Shown: positions 36,218-46,047, counted from the first letter of the stretch. The stretch: 64,000 nucleotides of DNA from Flavobacteriaceae bacterium NBU2977 (GCA_019931105.1 JAIOUW010000004.1:1-64000); one strand, 5' to 3'. The notes: a model not told the origin generated them from the sequence alone. A program made the numbers and translations.

Positions 36218-37923
36218 TCAAGAAGTATGCAACATATCTGGCACTTTTGTTGGCGGGCTTGATTGTAGGTTACTTGCTCTTTGGTACTGGTAGCGGTATC
36301 GACACTCATGCAAACAGCACAGATGTCGAAGAGGCAACGCATTGGACATGTTCGATGCACCCACGTATAAACAAAACGGAAAAAGGCGAATGCCCCATGT
36401 GCGGTATGGCCTTGATTCCGATTGATGCCTCGCAAGGCTCATTGGGGCCAAATCAATTTCAGATGTCTAAAAATGCCATGGCATTGGCCAATATTGAAAC
36501 GACCACGATAGGGGTCGGCAGTATGACCGACAATAGTTTGCTTTTATCCGGGGTAATTACTTCCAATGAAAAAACAGATGCGGTACAGACCACTATTTTC
36601 GATGGTAGAATCGAAAAGCTAAATATAAACTACGTAGGCCAATATGTCAAAAAGGGACAGCAGATAGGTGTGATCTATGCTCCTGAAATGTATGCCGCGC
36701 AAGATAAAATGCTAACCTCTTCATCTTACCAAGATACCCATGAAAAATTGTGGGCGGCGGCAAGAAACACCTTATCGCTCTGGAGAATGACCGATGAGCA
36801 GGTAGAAGAAGTTATTCGAACGGGCAAACCTATGGCAAATTTTCCATTGATTGCCGATGTTTCGGGTACCGTTACCGAGGTTGTGGCATCCGAGGGCAAA
36901 TTCTATAAACAAGGCGACCCCTTGTATAAAGTTTCCAATCTATATACGGTATGGGCAGTTTTTGATGCATATGAGGGCCAATTGCCTTTTTTGAACATAG
37001 GACAGGATATAATGATTGCCTCGAAGGCTTTTGAAGGTAGGCAATTGGAAGCAAAAGTATCTTTTATAGAACCTATTTTTGATACATCTAAACGTACCGT
37101 TTCGGTCAGGGTTACCTTGAACAATGGCGAGCAACTGCTTAAACCGGGAATGTTCGTCGAGGGAACCGTTAAAGTGAAAGGCGCCGGTCAAATATTGACA
37201 GTGCCCAAGTCTGCAGTTTTGTGGACAGGCAAACGTTCACTGGTCTATCTTAAAACGGATCTGAACAAGCCGATTTTTGAGATGGCGGAGGTTACCTTGG
37301 GCAATGTTATTGGTAATTCTTATGTGGTGATCGATGGATTGGCCCCGGGCGATGAGGTAGTTGTAAATGGAACATTTACAGTCGATGCCGCTGCGCAACT
37401 TCAAGGCAAAAGGTCTATGATGAACCGTATGCATGAAGGTGGTAATAATGTCCAGGCGATCGACGATGCAAGTTCCGGACTCAAATTTGATGGCCGATTT
37501 CAAAAACATTTTTCGAAAATAATTGACAATTATATAGCATTGAAAGATGCCCTAGTAGCGACAGATGTTGAAAAATCAACCAGTAAAGCACGTGTTTTAC
37601 TCGAAGAGCTGAATAGGCTTGAAATCGGGATGTTGAATGATATTTCCAGTTCGCATGTGGAAAAAATCAAGGAGTCTGCCAAGGGTATTGTAGAAACAGA
37701 CGATATTGAAGAGCAACGAAAATATTTCAAGCCCATGTCGGAGCATATGGTTGCGGTCGCTTCGACCTTCAGCAATCTCGATAGACCTATTTACGTACAA
37801 TTTTGTCCGATGGCAGATGGTAATAAAGGTGCGAATTGGTTGAGTTTTGAAGATAAAGTGCGAAACCCATATTTTGGTGATAAAATGTTGACATGTGGTA
37901 GTCTCACCAAGACCATTCATTAA
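36214..37923 (+). CDS. cusB: Efflux RND periplasmic adaptor, CusB type with metal-binding domains
   Basis: A 569-aa periplasmic adaptor linking CusA to an outer-membrane channel. After an N-terminal membrane anchor (about residues 6-24) comes a heavy-metal-binding domain, WTCSMHP...KGECPMCGMALIP (about 44-70). The barrel-sandwich/HlyD region follows (DGRIEKLNINYVGQYVKKGQ, VVASEGKFYKQGDPLYKV, KPGMFVEGTV). The C-terminal ~140 residues look like a DUF3347 domain, with CPMADGNKGANW and a final MLTCGS, which may also bind metal. It is translated with cusA through an ATGA overlap. The two metal domains favour copper/silver over divalent ions. Confidence 0.93.
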   Translation: MIKKYATYLALLLAGLIVGYLLFGTGSGIDTHANSTDVEEATHWTCSMHPRINKTEKGECPMCGMALIPIDASQGSLGPNQFQMSKNAMALANIETTTIGVGSMTDNSLLLSGVITSNEKTDAVQTTIFDGRIEKLNINYVGQYVKKGQQIGVIYAPEMYAAQDKMLTSSSYQDTHEKLWAAARNTLSLWRMTDEQVEEVIRTGKPMANFPLIADVSGTVTEVVASEGKFYKQGDPLYKVSNLYTVWAVFDAYEGQLPFLNIGQDIMIASKAFEGRQLEAKVSFIEPIFDTSKRTVSVRVTLNNGEQLLKPGMFVEGTVKVKGAGQILTVPKSAVLWTGKRSLVYLKTDLNKPIFEMAEVTLGNVIGNSYVVIDGLAPGDEVVVNGTFTVDAAAQLQGKRSMMNRMHEGGNNVQAIDDASSGLKFDGRFQKHFSKIIDNYIALKDALVATDVEKSTSKARVLLEELNRLEIGMLNDISSSHVEKIKESAKGIVETDDIEEQRKYFKPMSEHMVAVASTFSNLDRPIYVQFCPMADGNKGANWLSFEDKVRNPYFGDKMLTCGSLTKTIH

Positions 37924-37927
37924 GTCG

Positions 37928-39202
37928 TTAGAAAAAATCTAAAACACGTTCTAAGGCCATACCTCTCGAACCTTTTACTAGAATGTTTCCTTTTGATAGC
38001 TTATTTTTTTTCAAATACCCCGCTAGATCTTCGAAAGATTTGAACTTTTTTGAATCGGTCTTAGTTTGAAAAAAGTTTTCCCCTACCAAAAAAATCTGGT
38101 CGAAATTCATCATATTGGCCAAATCGGCAATATTCTGATGCTCGATTTTGGCAGTTTCGCCCAACTCGAACATATCGCCCAAAAAAACGATTTTGTAATT
38201 TCCGTCCATCGCCTTGAAGTTTTCAAGGGCCGCCTGCATACTTGTAGGATTGGCATTATAAGCATCCAATATAATCTGATGCCCGTTTCTTTTGATGATC
38301 TGTGAGCGATTGTTTTGCGGCAAATAGTTCTCTATGGCTTCTTTGATGGCCGGAACAGGAACATTGAAATACTTCCCCATAAGAACGGCCACCGCACAAT
38401 TCGTGAAATTATAACTCCCGATAAGCTGTGATTGTATTGTAGTGTTTTCGACCCGCAAGGTCACAAACGGATTGGCGCCCAGAAATTCAATTTTATAATA
38501 TTCCGGCTTGGTCGTGCTGAATCCGTATTTGTTGATATACGTGCCGAGTTTGTCCAATTGTATGGGGTCGTCCGCATTTAAGAATGCCGCTTTTTTGTTC
38601 TTTAGTAGGTATTCATAAAGCTCGCTTTTTCCCTTTATAACACCTTCCTTGCTTCCGAAACCTTCGATATGGGCCCTGCCAAAATTGGTTATATATCCGA
38701 AATCGGGTTGTGCAATTGAGCAAAGAAATTCAATTTCTTTTTGATGATTGGCCCCCATCTCCACAATGGCCAATTCGGTATCAGGTTTTATCGAGAGCAG
38801 GGTCAATGGTACGCCTATATGGTTGTTGAGATTACCCTGTGTCGCCACGGTATCGTATTTTTTTGACAGGGTGGCGTTGATAAGTTCTTTGGTAGTGGTC
38901 TTGCCATTACTTCCAGTAAGGCCGATAATTTTTGCATTGCAATGGTTTCGATGAAAGATGGCCAATTGTTGCAACGCGCCCAATGTGTCCTCGACTAGAA
39001 TGTACTTGTCCGATACCCTATAATTTTCATTGTCGATAACGGCATAAGATGCTCCTTCGCTTAGTGCCTTGGAGGCGAATTGGTTTCCGTCAAAGTTGGT
39101 TCCCTTTAGGGCAAAGAAGATACAATTTTTAGTGATTTTTCTAGTATCGGTACAGACTGTGGGAAATTTTAGGAATAGTTGGTGAATTGCTTCTATTTTC
39201 AT
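37928..39202 (-). CDS. murF: UDP-N-acetylmuramoyl-tripeptide--D-alanyl-D-alanine ligase
   Basis: Cytoplasmic Mur ligase of 424 aa that adds D-Ala-D-Ala to the UDP-MurNAc-tripeptide. The P-loop is GLTGSNGKTTTKE (about residues 95-107). NHIGVPLTLL, EMGANHQKEI and the C-terminal DAYNANPTSM motif are all diagnostic for MurF. It lies downstream of gldJ on the same strand, separated by a terminator. The order gldJ-murF is common in flavobacteria. Confidence 0.96.
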   Translation of the reverse strand: MKIEAIHQLFLKFPTVCTDTRKITKNCIFFALKGTNFDGNQFASKALSEGASYAVIDNENYRVSDKYILVEDTLGALQQLAIFHRNHCNAKIIGLTGSNGKTTTKELINATLSKKYDTVATQGNLNNHIGVPLTLLSIKPDTELAIVEMGANHQKEIEFLCSIAQPDFGYITNFGRAHIEGFGSKEGVIKGKSELYEYLLKNKKAAFLNADDPIQLDKLGTYINKYGFSTTKPEYYKIEFLGANPFVTLRVENTTIQSQLIGSYNFTNCAVAVLMGKYFNVPVPAIKEAIENYLPQNNRSQIIKRNGHQIILDAYNANPTSMQAALENFKAMDGNYKIVFLGDMFELGETAKIEHQNIADLANMMNFDQIFLVGENFFQTKTDSKKFKSFEDLAGYLKKNKLSKGNILVKGSRGMALERVLDFF

Positions 39203-39286
39203 TCAAAGAGGGTGGTAGACGTTAATAACTTCGTTTGGCAAAAGAGTTTGGTCGGTAATTTCAGACCTTTAAGGTAAAGTTAAATA

Positions 39287-39320
39287 AAAAAAGCACCACT
39301 CTTTTCAGTGGTGCTTTTTT
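39287..39320 (-). terminator. Terminator between gldJ and murF
   Basis: A 14-base perfect stem, AAAAAAGCACCACT / AGTGGTGCTTTTTT, with loop CTTTTC. A/T tails on both sides make it work in either direction. It ends gldJ transcription. Confidence 0.9.
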
Positions 39321-39340
39321 GCTTTATTTGGTAACAGTGT

Positions 39341-41011
39341 TTATTTTGCCTTTTTGCCTCTAACTGTTTTATTCTTTGTTTTCGATTTAGAGCCGACCCT
39401 TGACATGGCGCATCTGAAACCGATATAATCGGTTGCCATATATTGTGGCAAATATCTTCTTTGGGCGGGGTCTAACCAATAGGCCCTATCTCTCCAAGAA
39501 CCTCCTTTATATACCCTGACCTCATCGTTGATCAAGGTTGTTCTGTTGTTGGATTTGTCATATTGACGGATCAAGTTCCCAGCAGAATCACGCTCCACTT
39601 TATGTTTCGGTGAATTGTACATTTTTTTGCCTTCCTCCTCTTGTTCTTCGTCACTGAACCTGTCAAAGAATCTCGAAGAACCCGGGTCGCCATCACGGTA
39701 ACCTCTGTTATCGGAAGAAGAGAAATTGGTACGCAAATAGGTCTCGTTCTCATCGACTGGAACCATTTTGATTTCACCTGGTAAGTTCATTGCCACGATC
39801 TTACCGTTTGGCAGGGTATCGTAAACTATCGAATCTCTCAATATGTTTACCTTACCATCCTCACCGATGGCCGTTTTCATGTATATGTTGCCACGGTAGT
39901 AGTTAAAGTCACTTACTTCGTCATCGACTATGGGGCGGTAGACATCGGCTACCCATTCGGCAACATTGCCGGCCATATCGTATAATCCAAGATCATTGGG
40001 CTTATACGACATTACCTGCGCGGTTATATCGGCACCGTCGTCCGACCATCCTGCGATTCCGCCGTAATCACCCTTGCCTTGTTTGAAGTTTGCCAATTGG
40101 TCGCCCCTACCGACACGTTGTCCGTTACGGGTATAATCGCCTTCCCATGGATATTTTTTTCTACCTCTATAATTATTGTACTCTCGTGTGCCCTGATTGG
40201 CCTGCGCGGCATACTCCCATTCGGTTTCGGTAGGCAACCTATATTCCGGAATGATAATACCACTGCTTCTTTTTGCATAAGTGTTCACACTGTCCTTCTT
40301 CTTTTTGCCCTGAAGTGAATCGATCTGACCATTATAGACTGATTCAGGTCGGTTCAAATAAGCTTCCGTGCTGAAAGTCCCTTGTACTTCTCCGGTAACG
40401 GCCTGATATTTGGCATCTTCAGAAAGATACCCTTCGCGTTCCAACATAATCTCGTTGACACGGTCGGTTCTCCATTCCGCAAATTGAGTTGCCTGTACCC
40501 AGTTGACCCCGACGACAGGATATTCTGCGTAGGCAGGATGGCGTAGATAATTGTTCGTCATGGTTTCATTGAAGCCCAAACGATTTCTCCAAACCAAAGT
40601 GTCCGGTAGTGCTCCTTTATAAATATTGGTATATTTAGGATTTTCAGGAGGGTAAACGCTTTTCAAGTAGTCCAAATATTCCAAGTACATGACATTGGTA
40701 ACTTCCGTCTCGTCCATGTAGAATGATTGAACGTGTTGCGCTGTAGGGGTATTGTTCCAATCATGCATTACATCATCCTGTACCTTACCTTTGGTAAAGG
40801 TACCTCCTTCGATAAATACCAGTCCTGGAGCGGTTTCTTGCTCCTTAAAGTCGGTATTAAATTGAAAACCACCTTCTTTGGCATTGATTTTCCAACCTGT
40901 AGCTCTCGATACGTTTTTAGATGTGCTACCGGATTTCTTACAGCTGGTAACCGTAAAACCTCCTGCAATTACTGCAAATGAGAGTACAACTTTGATAAAT
41001 TGTTTTTTCAT
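39341..41011 (-). CDS. gldJ: Gliding motility lipoprotein GldJ
   Basis: Outer-membrane lipoprotein of 556 aa needed for gliding and for stability of the type IX secretion motor. The signal ends FTVTSC (Cys24). The body carries a formylglycine-generating-enzyme-like (FGE/SUMF1) fold: VFIEGGTFTKG, YMDETEVTNVMYLEYL, VVGVNWVQATQFAEWRT, RLPTETEWEYAAQ, LYDMAGNVAEWVADVY, KGGSWRD, IGFRCAMS. In this family the fold is thought to be structural, not a sulfatase-maturing enzyme. It is divergent from porV with a 473-base gap; porU would be expected between them. Confidence 0.94.
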   Translation of the reverse strand: MKKQFIKVVLSFAVIAGGFTVTSCKKSGSTSKNVSRATGWKINAKEGGFQFNTDFKEQETAPGLVFIEGGTFTKGKVQDDVMHDWNNTPTAQHVQSFYMDETEVTNVMYLEYLDYLKSVYPPENPKYTNIYKGALPDTLVWRNRLGFNETMTNNYLRHPAYAEYPVVGVNWVQATQFAEWRTDRVNEIMLEREGYLSEDAKYQAVTGEVQGTFSTEAYLNRPESVYNGQIDSLQGKKKKDSVNTYAKRSSGIIIPEYRLPTETEWEYAAQANQGTREYNNYRGRKKYPWEGDYTRNGQRVGRGDQLANFKQGKGDYGGIAGWSDDGADITAQVMSYKPNDLGLYDMAGNVAEWVADVYRPIVDDEVSDFNYYRGNIYMKTAIGEDGKVNILRDSIVYDTLPNGKIVAMNLPGEIKMVPVDENETYLRTNFSSSDNRGYRDGDPGSSRFFDRFSDEEQEEEGKKMYNSPKHKVERDSAGNLIRQYDKSNNRTTLINDEVRVYKGGSWRDRAYWLDPAQRRYLPQYMATDYIGFRCAMSRVGSKSKTKNKTVRGKKAK

Positions 41012-41484
41012 AATTAGGACTTGAGTTCAATTACCAAACTACCAAAAAAACTGTAGGTTAGGCAGTTTGTACGTTTGTATTTTGATTAATTTTTAGTACC
41101 ACTTTCGGCATATTAAACGATGTTTTACCCATTATATTTTATATGTCCGGAAATAATTTCCGATAGATTCGTACATATTATTCCAATGGCACCGGCTTCA
41201 GAAATTATAACGGTGTAAATAGGGATATAGTATGGAATATTACATTATCTTTTAAGTTCTTGGCGACAAAGAACCGTTATGGTTATGGGCCTTTGTTTTA
41301 TTGAAAATTCATGCCTTTTATTTTTTTGATCAATATTGTGCCTAAACCGGTGAATTAAAAATAATACCTTGGTAATACAAGATATTTTTGAATTGCCCGT
41401 TTATCTTGTAATATGACCAAAATCATTTTGGCAAGTCACCTTATTTTTGAATATTTGACCAGTTAAATCTTTAGATTCTATCCA
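41012..41484. other. Gap between gldJ and porV; porU not present
   Basis: 473 AT-rich bases with no open frame of note. This is where the roughly 3.5-kb T9SS sortase gene porU lies in well-known flavobacteria. A -7-like TATTTTTG (41442-41449) sits upstream of porV. No remnant of porU coding sequence is recognisable by eye. Confidence 0.65.
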
Positions 41485-42630
41485 ATGAAGAAATTTGCAG
41501 TATTTATTGTTTTGGCCATCGGCCTAAAATCTGTAGCGCAAGACGAAAGGGTAATAACCACTGCCGTACCGTTTTTGACCATCGCGGCCGATGCCAGATC
41601 GGCTGGAATGGGCGATATGGGGGTCGCGACCTCTTCCGATGCCTTTGCACAGCAGTGGAATCCGGCAAAATTTGCGTTCGCCGAGCGCAAAATAGGAATC
41701 GGACTGAGCTACACCCCTTATTTAGAAAGTATCATTACCGATATATCGCTTTTAAATGCAAGTTTTTACAACAAGATTGACGAGCAGAGTGCATTTGCCA
41801 TTGGGTTACGTTATTTCACACTTGGTGAGATCGAATTAAGACAATTTGCCAATGACCCGGGTACATTGGCCAAGCCAAACGAGTTGGCCCTTGACGGTTC
41901 GTATTCCTTAAAATTGAGCCCTACATTTTCTATGGCCGTTGGTGGTCGTTATATTCGCTCAAACTTGAAGTTGCCTCAAAATGGTGATGTTGACTCGAGG
42001 GCAGCAGGTTCTTTTGCCGTTGATGTGGCTGGTTTTTACCGTTCTCGGGAAATCGCATACAATAGTTTTGATGGTCGTTGGAGGGCCGGGTTCAATCTGT
42101 CGAACCTTGGGGGTAAGATCCAATACGATGAAGGCGGTCAGGAGAACTTCTTGCCGACAAATATGAAATTGGGAGTTGGCTTCGACTTCATTTTGGACCA
42201 AGACAATGTTATAGGCCTTACTACTGAATTCAATAAACTTTTGGTGCCAACACCCAAAGATTTTAATGGTGATGGCAATATCGACAGCGCAGACAATGAT
42301 GAATACCAGCAAATAGGATTCTTTAACGGACTTTTCAAATCCTTTGGCGACGCACCTGATGGGTTCGGTGAAGAACTTAAAGAATTTACCTGGGCGTTGG
42401 GCGCTGAATATGTGTATCAAGATGCCTTTATGGTACGAACCGGGTATTTTAATGAAAGTGAGGAAAAAGGTTCAAGAAAGTTCTTCACCTTGGGCGCCGG
42501 GTTTAAATTCAAGGCGGCCCAGATTGATCTATCGTATTTGTTCTCGACCTCACAGGTAAAGAATCCTTTGGAAAATACGCTGCGTTTCTCGCTGACGTTC
42601 AGTTTAGGGGAAGAATTTTATAACGATTAA
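41485..42630 (+). CDS. porV: Type IX secretion outer-membrane protein PorV
   Basis: A 381-aa FadL-like 14-strand barrel protein, PorV (LptO). It shuttles type IX cargo from the SprA translocon to the attachment complex with PorU. A signal peptide ends GLKSVAQ. The conserved N-terminal part is TAVPFLTIAADARSAGMGDM...SSDAFAQQWNPAKFAFA. The C-terminus ends with barrel strands (FSLTFSLGEEF). It is followed by a terminator and then cdd, the usual neighbour. The PorU partner gene is missing at its usual place upstream. Confidence 0.94.
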   Translation: MKKFAVFIVLAIGLKSVAQDERVITTAVPFLTIAADARSAGMGDMGVATSSDAFAQQWNPAKFAFAERKIGIGLSYTPYLESIITDISLLNASFYNKIDEQSAFAIGLRYFTLGEIELRQFANDPGTLAKPNELALDGSYSLKLSPTFSMAVGGRYIRSNLKLPQNGDVDSRAAGSFAVDVAGFYRSREIAYNSFDGRWRAGFNLSNLGGKIQYDEGGQENFLPTNMKLGVGFDFILDQDNVIGLTTEFNKLLVPTPKDFNGDGNIDSADNDEYQQIGFFNGLFKSFGDAPDGFGEELKEFTWALGAEYVYQDAFMVRTGYFNESEEKGSRKFFTLGAGFKFKAAQIDLSYLFSTSQVKNPLENTLRFSLTFSLGEEFYND

Positions 42631-42653
42631 ACGTTGTAGAAAAAAGAAAATAG

Positions 42654-42688
42654 GAAAAGCCTGCCGTTGTGCAGGTTTTCTTATTTTT
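42654..42688 (+). terminator. Terminator after porV
   Basis: Stem GAAAA-(G)-CCTGC / GCAGG-TTTTC followed by TTATTTTT. The single-base bulge makes it weaker than the others in the window. Confidence 0.65.
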
Positions 42689-42708
42689 AGTGGCCATATA
42701 AACTTGTA

Positions 42709-43194
42709 ATGGATAAAAGAACAATAACCTTTGAACTTCTGGTGTTCGACTCCTTTGATGAACTTTCTTCTATCGATAAGACATTGATGACTTCCGCGAT
42801 TGAAGCTAGGGAGAATGCCTATGCGCCATATAGTAAATTTCGTGTAGGAGCGGCCGTTCTTTTGGAAAATGGTGAGGTGGTCATCGGCAACAACCAAGAA
42901 AATGCCTCTTACCCCTCGGGTCTGTGTGCCGAACGGGTTGCCGTATTTCACGCAGGAGCAAGATTTCCCAGGGTAGCCATAAAATCAATAGCCATTAGTG
43001 CCGCTTCAAAAGATTATGTTGTTGATGATCCGGCGGCCCCTTGCGGCAACTGTAGACAATCGATTTCGGAATATGAAGTAAGGCAGGGCAGCCCCATTGC
43101 TATATTGATGATGGGCGAAAAAGGCAGCGTTTTGAAATGTGGCTCTGTTGCCGATATACTTCCGTTGGCGTTCGATAGCTCTTATTTAAAGTAA
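42709..43194 (+). CDS. cdd: Cytidine deaminase
   Basis: Zinc-dependent cytidine/deoxycytidine deaminase of 161 aa that makes uridine/deoxyuridine in pyrimidine salvage. The zinc motifs are LCAERVAVFHAG (CAE, about residues 74-76) and PAAPCGNCRQSISE. The N-terminal region ARENAYAPYSKFRVGAAVL is characteristic. The order porV-cdd-pdhA is a usual flavobacterial arrangement. It is read alone between the porV terminator and a candidate pdhA promoter. Confidence 0.96.
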   Translation: MDKRTITFELLVFDSFDELSSIDKTLMTSAIEARENAYAPYSKFRVGAAVLLENGEVVIGNNQENASYPSGLCAERVAVFHAGARFPRVAIKSIAISAASKDYVVDDPAAPCGNCRQSISEYEVRQGSPIAILMMGEKGSVLKCGSVADILPLAFDSSYLK

Positions 43195-43306
43195 GTTGTC
43201 CAACGGATTTATTGTGCGTGTTTTTACATAGTCCGCTTTATAAAACGACCGCTTTTATAGAGATTACCTTTTGTTCCGTTTTTTTTTACCGATTCATTTA
43301 TATGTG

Positions 43307-43314
43307 TATTTTTG
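43307..43314 (+). promoter_or_regulatory. -7 promoter element of pdhA-pdhC
   Basis: TATTTTTG matches TAnnTTTG, 79 bases ahead of the pdhA start. No TTG stands at the proper distance, so this is a partial match. Confidence 0.3.
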
Positions 43315-43393
43315 TTGTTCCGGTTATTTTCAATGAAGTCTATAGAAACATTCTTTTTAACCGAACCGGAAACCTGCTAAAAACACCGAATGA

Positions 43394-44392
43394 ATGGAAA
43401 AAATCACTAAGGAAACCTATCTAAAATGGTATGAGGATATGTTGTTTTGGCGCAAGTTCGAAGACAAGCTTGCCGCAGTATATATTCAACAGAAGGTAAG
43501 GGGGTTTCTTCATTTATATAATGGCCAGGAAGCCGTTCTAGCCGGTTCCTTGCATGCCATGGACCTTACCAAAGACAGAATGATCACGGCTTATCGCAAT
43601 CATGTACAACCCATAGGCATGGGTGTTGATCCCAGAAAGGTTATGGCCGAACTATATGGCAAGGTCACAGGAACCTCAAAGGGAATGGGAGGTTCTATGC
43701 ATATCTTTTCAAAGGAACATCGATTTCACGGAGGCCATGGTATCGTAGGTGGCCAGATACCGTTGGGCGCCGGCATGGCCTTTGGCGATAAATACCATGG
43801 CCGCGACAATGTTACGCTTTGCTACATGGGCGATGGTGCCGTTCGTCAAGGGTCGCTGCACGAGACCTTCAATTTGGCTATGTTATGGCAGCTGCCGGTA
43901 GTTTTCGTCTGTGAGAATAACGGTTATGCGATGGGGACTTCGGTGGCACGTACCTCGTATTCCACTGAAATATGGAAATTGGGCCTCGGTTATGAAATGC
44001 CTTGTGGACCGGTCGATGGAATGAACCCCGTTGCTGTTGCAGAAGAAATGAGCAAGGCCATTGAACGCGCCAGAAATGGTGGTGGACCTACCTTTTTAGA
44101 GATGAAGACCTATCGTTACAGGGGCCACTCCATGTCAGATGCACAACATTACCGCACCAAGGAAGAGGTCGAGGAATACAAGAAAATTGACCCGATAACG
44201 CAGGTCTTGGATGTGATCAAAGAGAATGAATATGCAACCGACGAGGAAATCAAGGCCATTGATAAAAGGGTCAAGAATTTGGTTTCGGAATGCGAAAAAT
44301 TTGCTGAAGAATCTGAGTATCCACCGGTAAACCAATTATATGATATGGTTTACGAACAAGAAGATTTCCCATTTGTAGAACATAAATTATAA
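43394..44392 (+). CDS. pdhA: Pyruvate dehydrogenase E1 component, alpha subunit
   Basis: Thiamine-diphosphate-dependent alpha subunit of 332 aa that decarboxylates pyruvate together with the beta subunit. The TPP motif is GDGAVRQGSLHETFNLAMLW...CENN (about residues 138-165). The phosphorylation-loop-like segment YRGHSMSDAQHYRTKEE and GGHGIVGGQIPLGAG are typical of the family. It is followed 2 bases later by pdhC. The beta-subunit gene is not in this window. Confidence 0.95.
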   Translation: MEKITKETYLKWYEDMLFWRKFEDKLAAVYIQQKVRGFLHLYNGQEAVLAGSLHAMDLTKDRMITAYRNHVQPIGMGVDPRKVMAELYGKVTGTSKGMGGSMHIFSKEHRFHGGHGIVGGQIPLGAGMAFGDKYHGRDNVTLCYMGDGAVRQGSLHETFNLAMLWQLPVVFVCENNGYAMGTSVARTSYSTEIWKLGLGYEMPCGPVDGMNPVAVAEEMSKAIERARNGGGPTFLEMKTYRYRGHSMSDAQHYRTKEEVEEYKKIDPITQVLDVIKENEYATDEEIKAIDKRVKNLVSECEKFAEESEYPPVNQLYDMVYEQEDFPFVEHKL

Positions 44393-44394
44393 GT

Positions 44395-46047
44395 ATGGCA
44401 GAGGTAATCAACATGCCCCGTTTAAGCGATACCATGGAAGAAGGTACCGTGGCCAAATGGTTGAAAAAAGTAGGCGATAAAGTGGAAGAGGGAGATATTT
44501 TGGCCGAGATCGAAACTGACAAGGCCACCATGGAGTTCGAGTCCTTTCATGAAGGTACACTCTTGCATATTGGTATCGAAGAGGGCGATGGGGCTCCGGT
44601 CGATTCCCTTTTGGCGATTATCGGTGAAGATGGAGAAGATATATCCTCATTACTGAATGGTGGCGCGAAGGTAATCGAAGAAAAGCAGGCCTCCGAGGCA
44701 GAAGGTTCGGCTCCCGATGCTGAAGAGAGTGATGATGATGGCGATAGTGGTTCCAGTGAAATGCCCGAGGGTGTTGAGATCGTAAAAATGCCGAGGCTCA
44801 GTGATACCATGGAAGAGGGTACAGTGGCCAGTTGGTTGAAAAAAGTGGGCGATAAGGTAGAAGAAGGCGATATTCTTGCCGAGATAGAGACCGATAAGGC
44901 AACCATGGAATTTGAATCTTTCTATTCGGGTACATTGTTATATATCGGTATCGAGGAAGGGGAGTCGTCTCCCGTAGATGCCGTATTGGCTATAATTGGG
45001 CCAGAAGGCACCAATGTGGATACAGTATTGAAATCAGGGTCATCACCTAAAAAAGAAAGCGTACAAGCAGCACCGACCGGTAGTGATGCAGTTGAGGAAA
45101 AGCGAGAAACAGGTGCCCACACGACCGTTGCCGATACCAAAATGGCGAACAACGGACAACGGATTTTCGCTTCACCTTTGGCAAAAAAAATAGCTAAGGA
45201 AAAAGGTATAAGCTTATCTGATATAAATGGTTCGGGCGATAATGGGCGTATTATCAAGAAAGATGTCGAAAACTTTAAACCTGCGACCCAAACCGAACAA
45301 CCGACAATCGAAAAAGGTCAGGTTGACAATGCCATTACAGCACCAATAAATCAACCCGTTGGTCAGGAAGGAAGTGAAGAAGTCAAGAATTCACAGATGC
45401 GCAAGACAATCGCGAAAAGATTGAGCGAATCAAAATTCACGGCGCCACATTATTATCTTACCATCGAAGTTGATATGGATAATGCTTGGGCATCAAGGGT
45501 TAAGATAAACGACTTGCCCGATACCAAGGTATCTTTCAACGATATGGTGGTCAAGGCCTGTGCAATGGCGTTGAAAAAACATCCTCAAGTAAACACCACT
45601 TGGAACGGTGATACCACCCGTTATAACCATCATGTGCATATCGGGGTCGCCGTTGCCGTCGATGATGGCCTTGTAGTGCCCGTATTGAAGTTTACCGATC
45701 AAATGAACCTTACCCAGATTGGGGCTTCGGTCAAAGATTTGGCGGGTAGGGCCCGGACTAAAAAATTGACCCCAGCGGAGATGGAAGGAAGCACCTTTAC
45801 AGTATCCAATTTGGGAATGTTCGGTATTGTGGAGTTCACCTCGATCATTAACCAGCCCAATTCGGCGATTTTGTCCGTGGGGGCCATTGTTGAAAAACCG
45901 GTGGTTCGAAATGGGGAAATCGTAGTCGGTAAGACAATGAAGGTAACTTTGGCCTGTGATCATAGAACGGTCGATGGGGCTACAGGGTCACAGTTCCTGC
46001 TCACGCTGCGGGCTTATTTGGAAAATCCGGTTACTATGCTGGCCTAA
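44395..46047 (+). CDS. pdhC: Pyruvate dehydrogenase E2 (dihydrolipoamide acetyltransferase)
   Basis: E2 core of 550 aa. Two lipoyl domains carry Lys43 and Lys168 in the identical motif EIETDKATMEF. Acidic and Pro/Ala/Ser linkers separate them. The peripheral-subunit-binding domain is FASPLAKKIAKEKGISLSDI...GDNGRIIKKDV (about residues 258-295). The C-terminal catalytic acetyltransferase domain has His523 in DHRTVDGATG. The two lipoyl domains are nearly identical in protein but differ at many synonymous sites. It is translated 2 bases after pdhA and ends at a terminator. Confidence 0.96.
   Translation: MAEVINMPRLSDTMEEGTVAKWLKKVGDKVEEGDILAEIETDKATMEFESFHEGTLLHIGIEEGDGAPVDSLLAIIGEDGEDISSLLNGGAKVIEEKQASEAEGSAPDAEESDDDGDSGSSEMPEGVEIVKMPRLSDTMEEGTVASWLKKVGDKVEEGDILAEIETDKATMEFESFYSGTLLYIGIEEGESSPVDAVLAIIGPEGTNVDTVLKSGSSPKKESVQAAPTGSDAVEEKRETGAHTTVADTKMANNGQRIFASPLAKKIAKEKGISLSDINGSGDNGRIIKKDVENFKPATQTEQPTIEKGQVDNAITAPINQPVGQEGSEEVKNSQMRKTIAKRLSESKFTAPHYYLTIEVDMDNAWASRVKINDLPDTKVSFNDMVVKACAMALKKHPQVNTTWNGDTTRYNHHVHIGVAVAVDDGLVVPVLKFTDQMNLTQIGASVKDLAGRARTKKLTPAEMEGSTFTVSNLGMFGIVEFTSIINQPNSAILSVGAIVEKPVVRNGEIVVGKTMKVTLACDHRTVDGATGSQFLLTLRAYLENPVTMLA

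Noticed and set aside
39341-41011. Possible formylglycine-generating enzyme for the sulfatase at 182
   Set aside because: The FGE-like fold is in a GldJ-type lipoprotein with gldJ gene context; GldJ is a motility/secretion component and not known as a sulfatase maturase.
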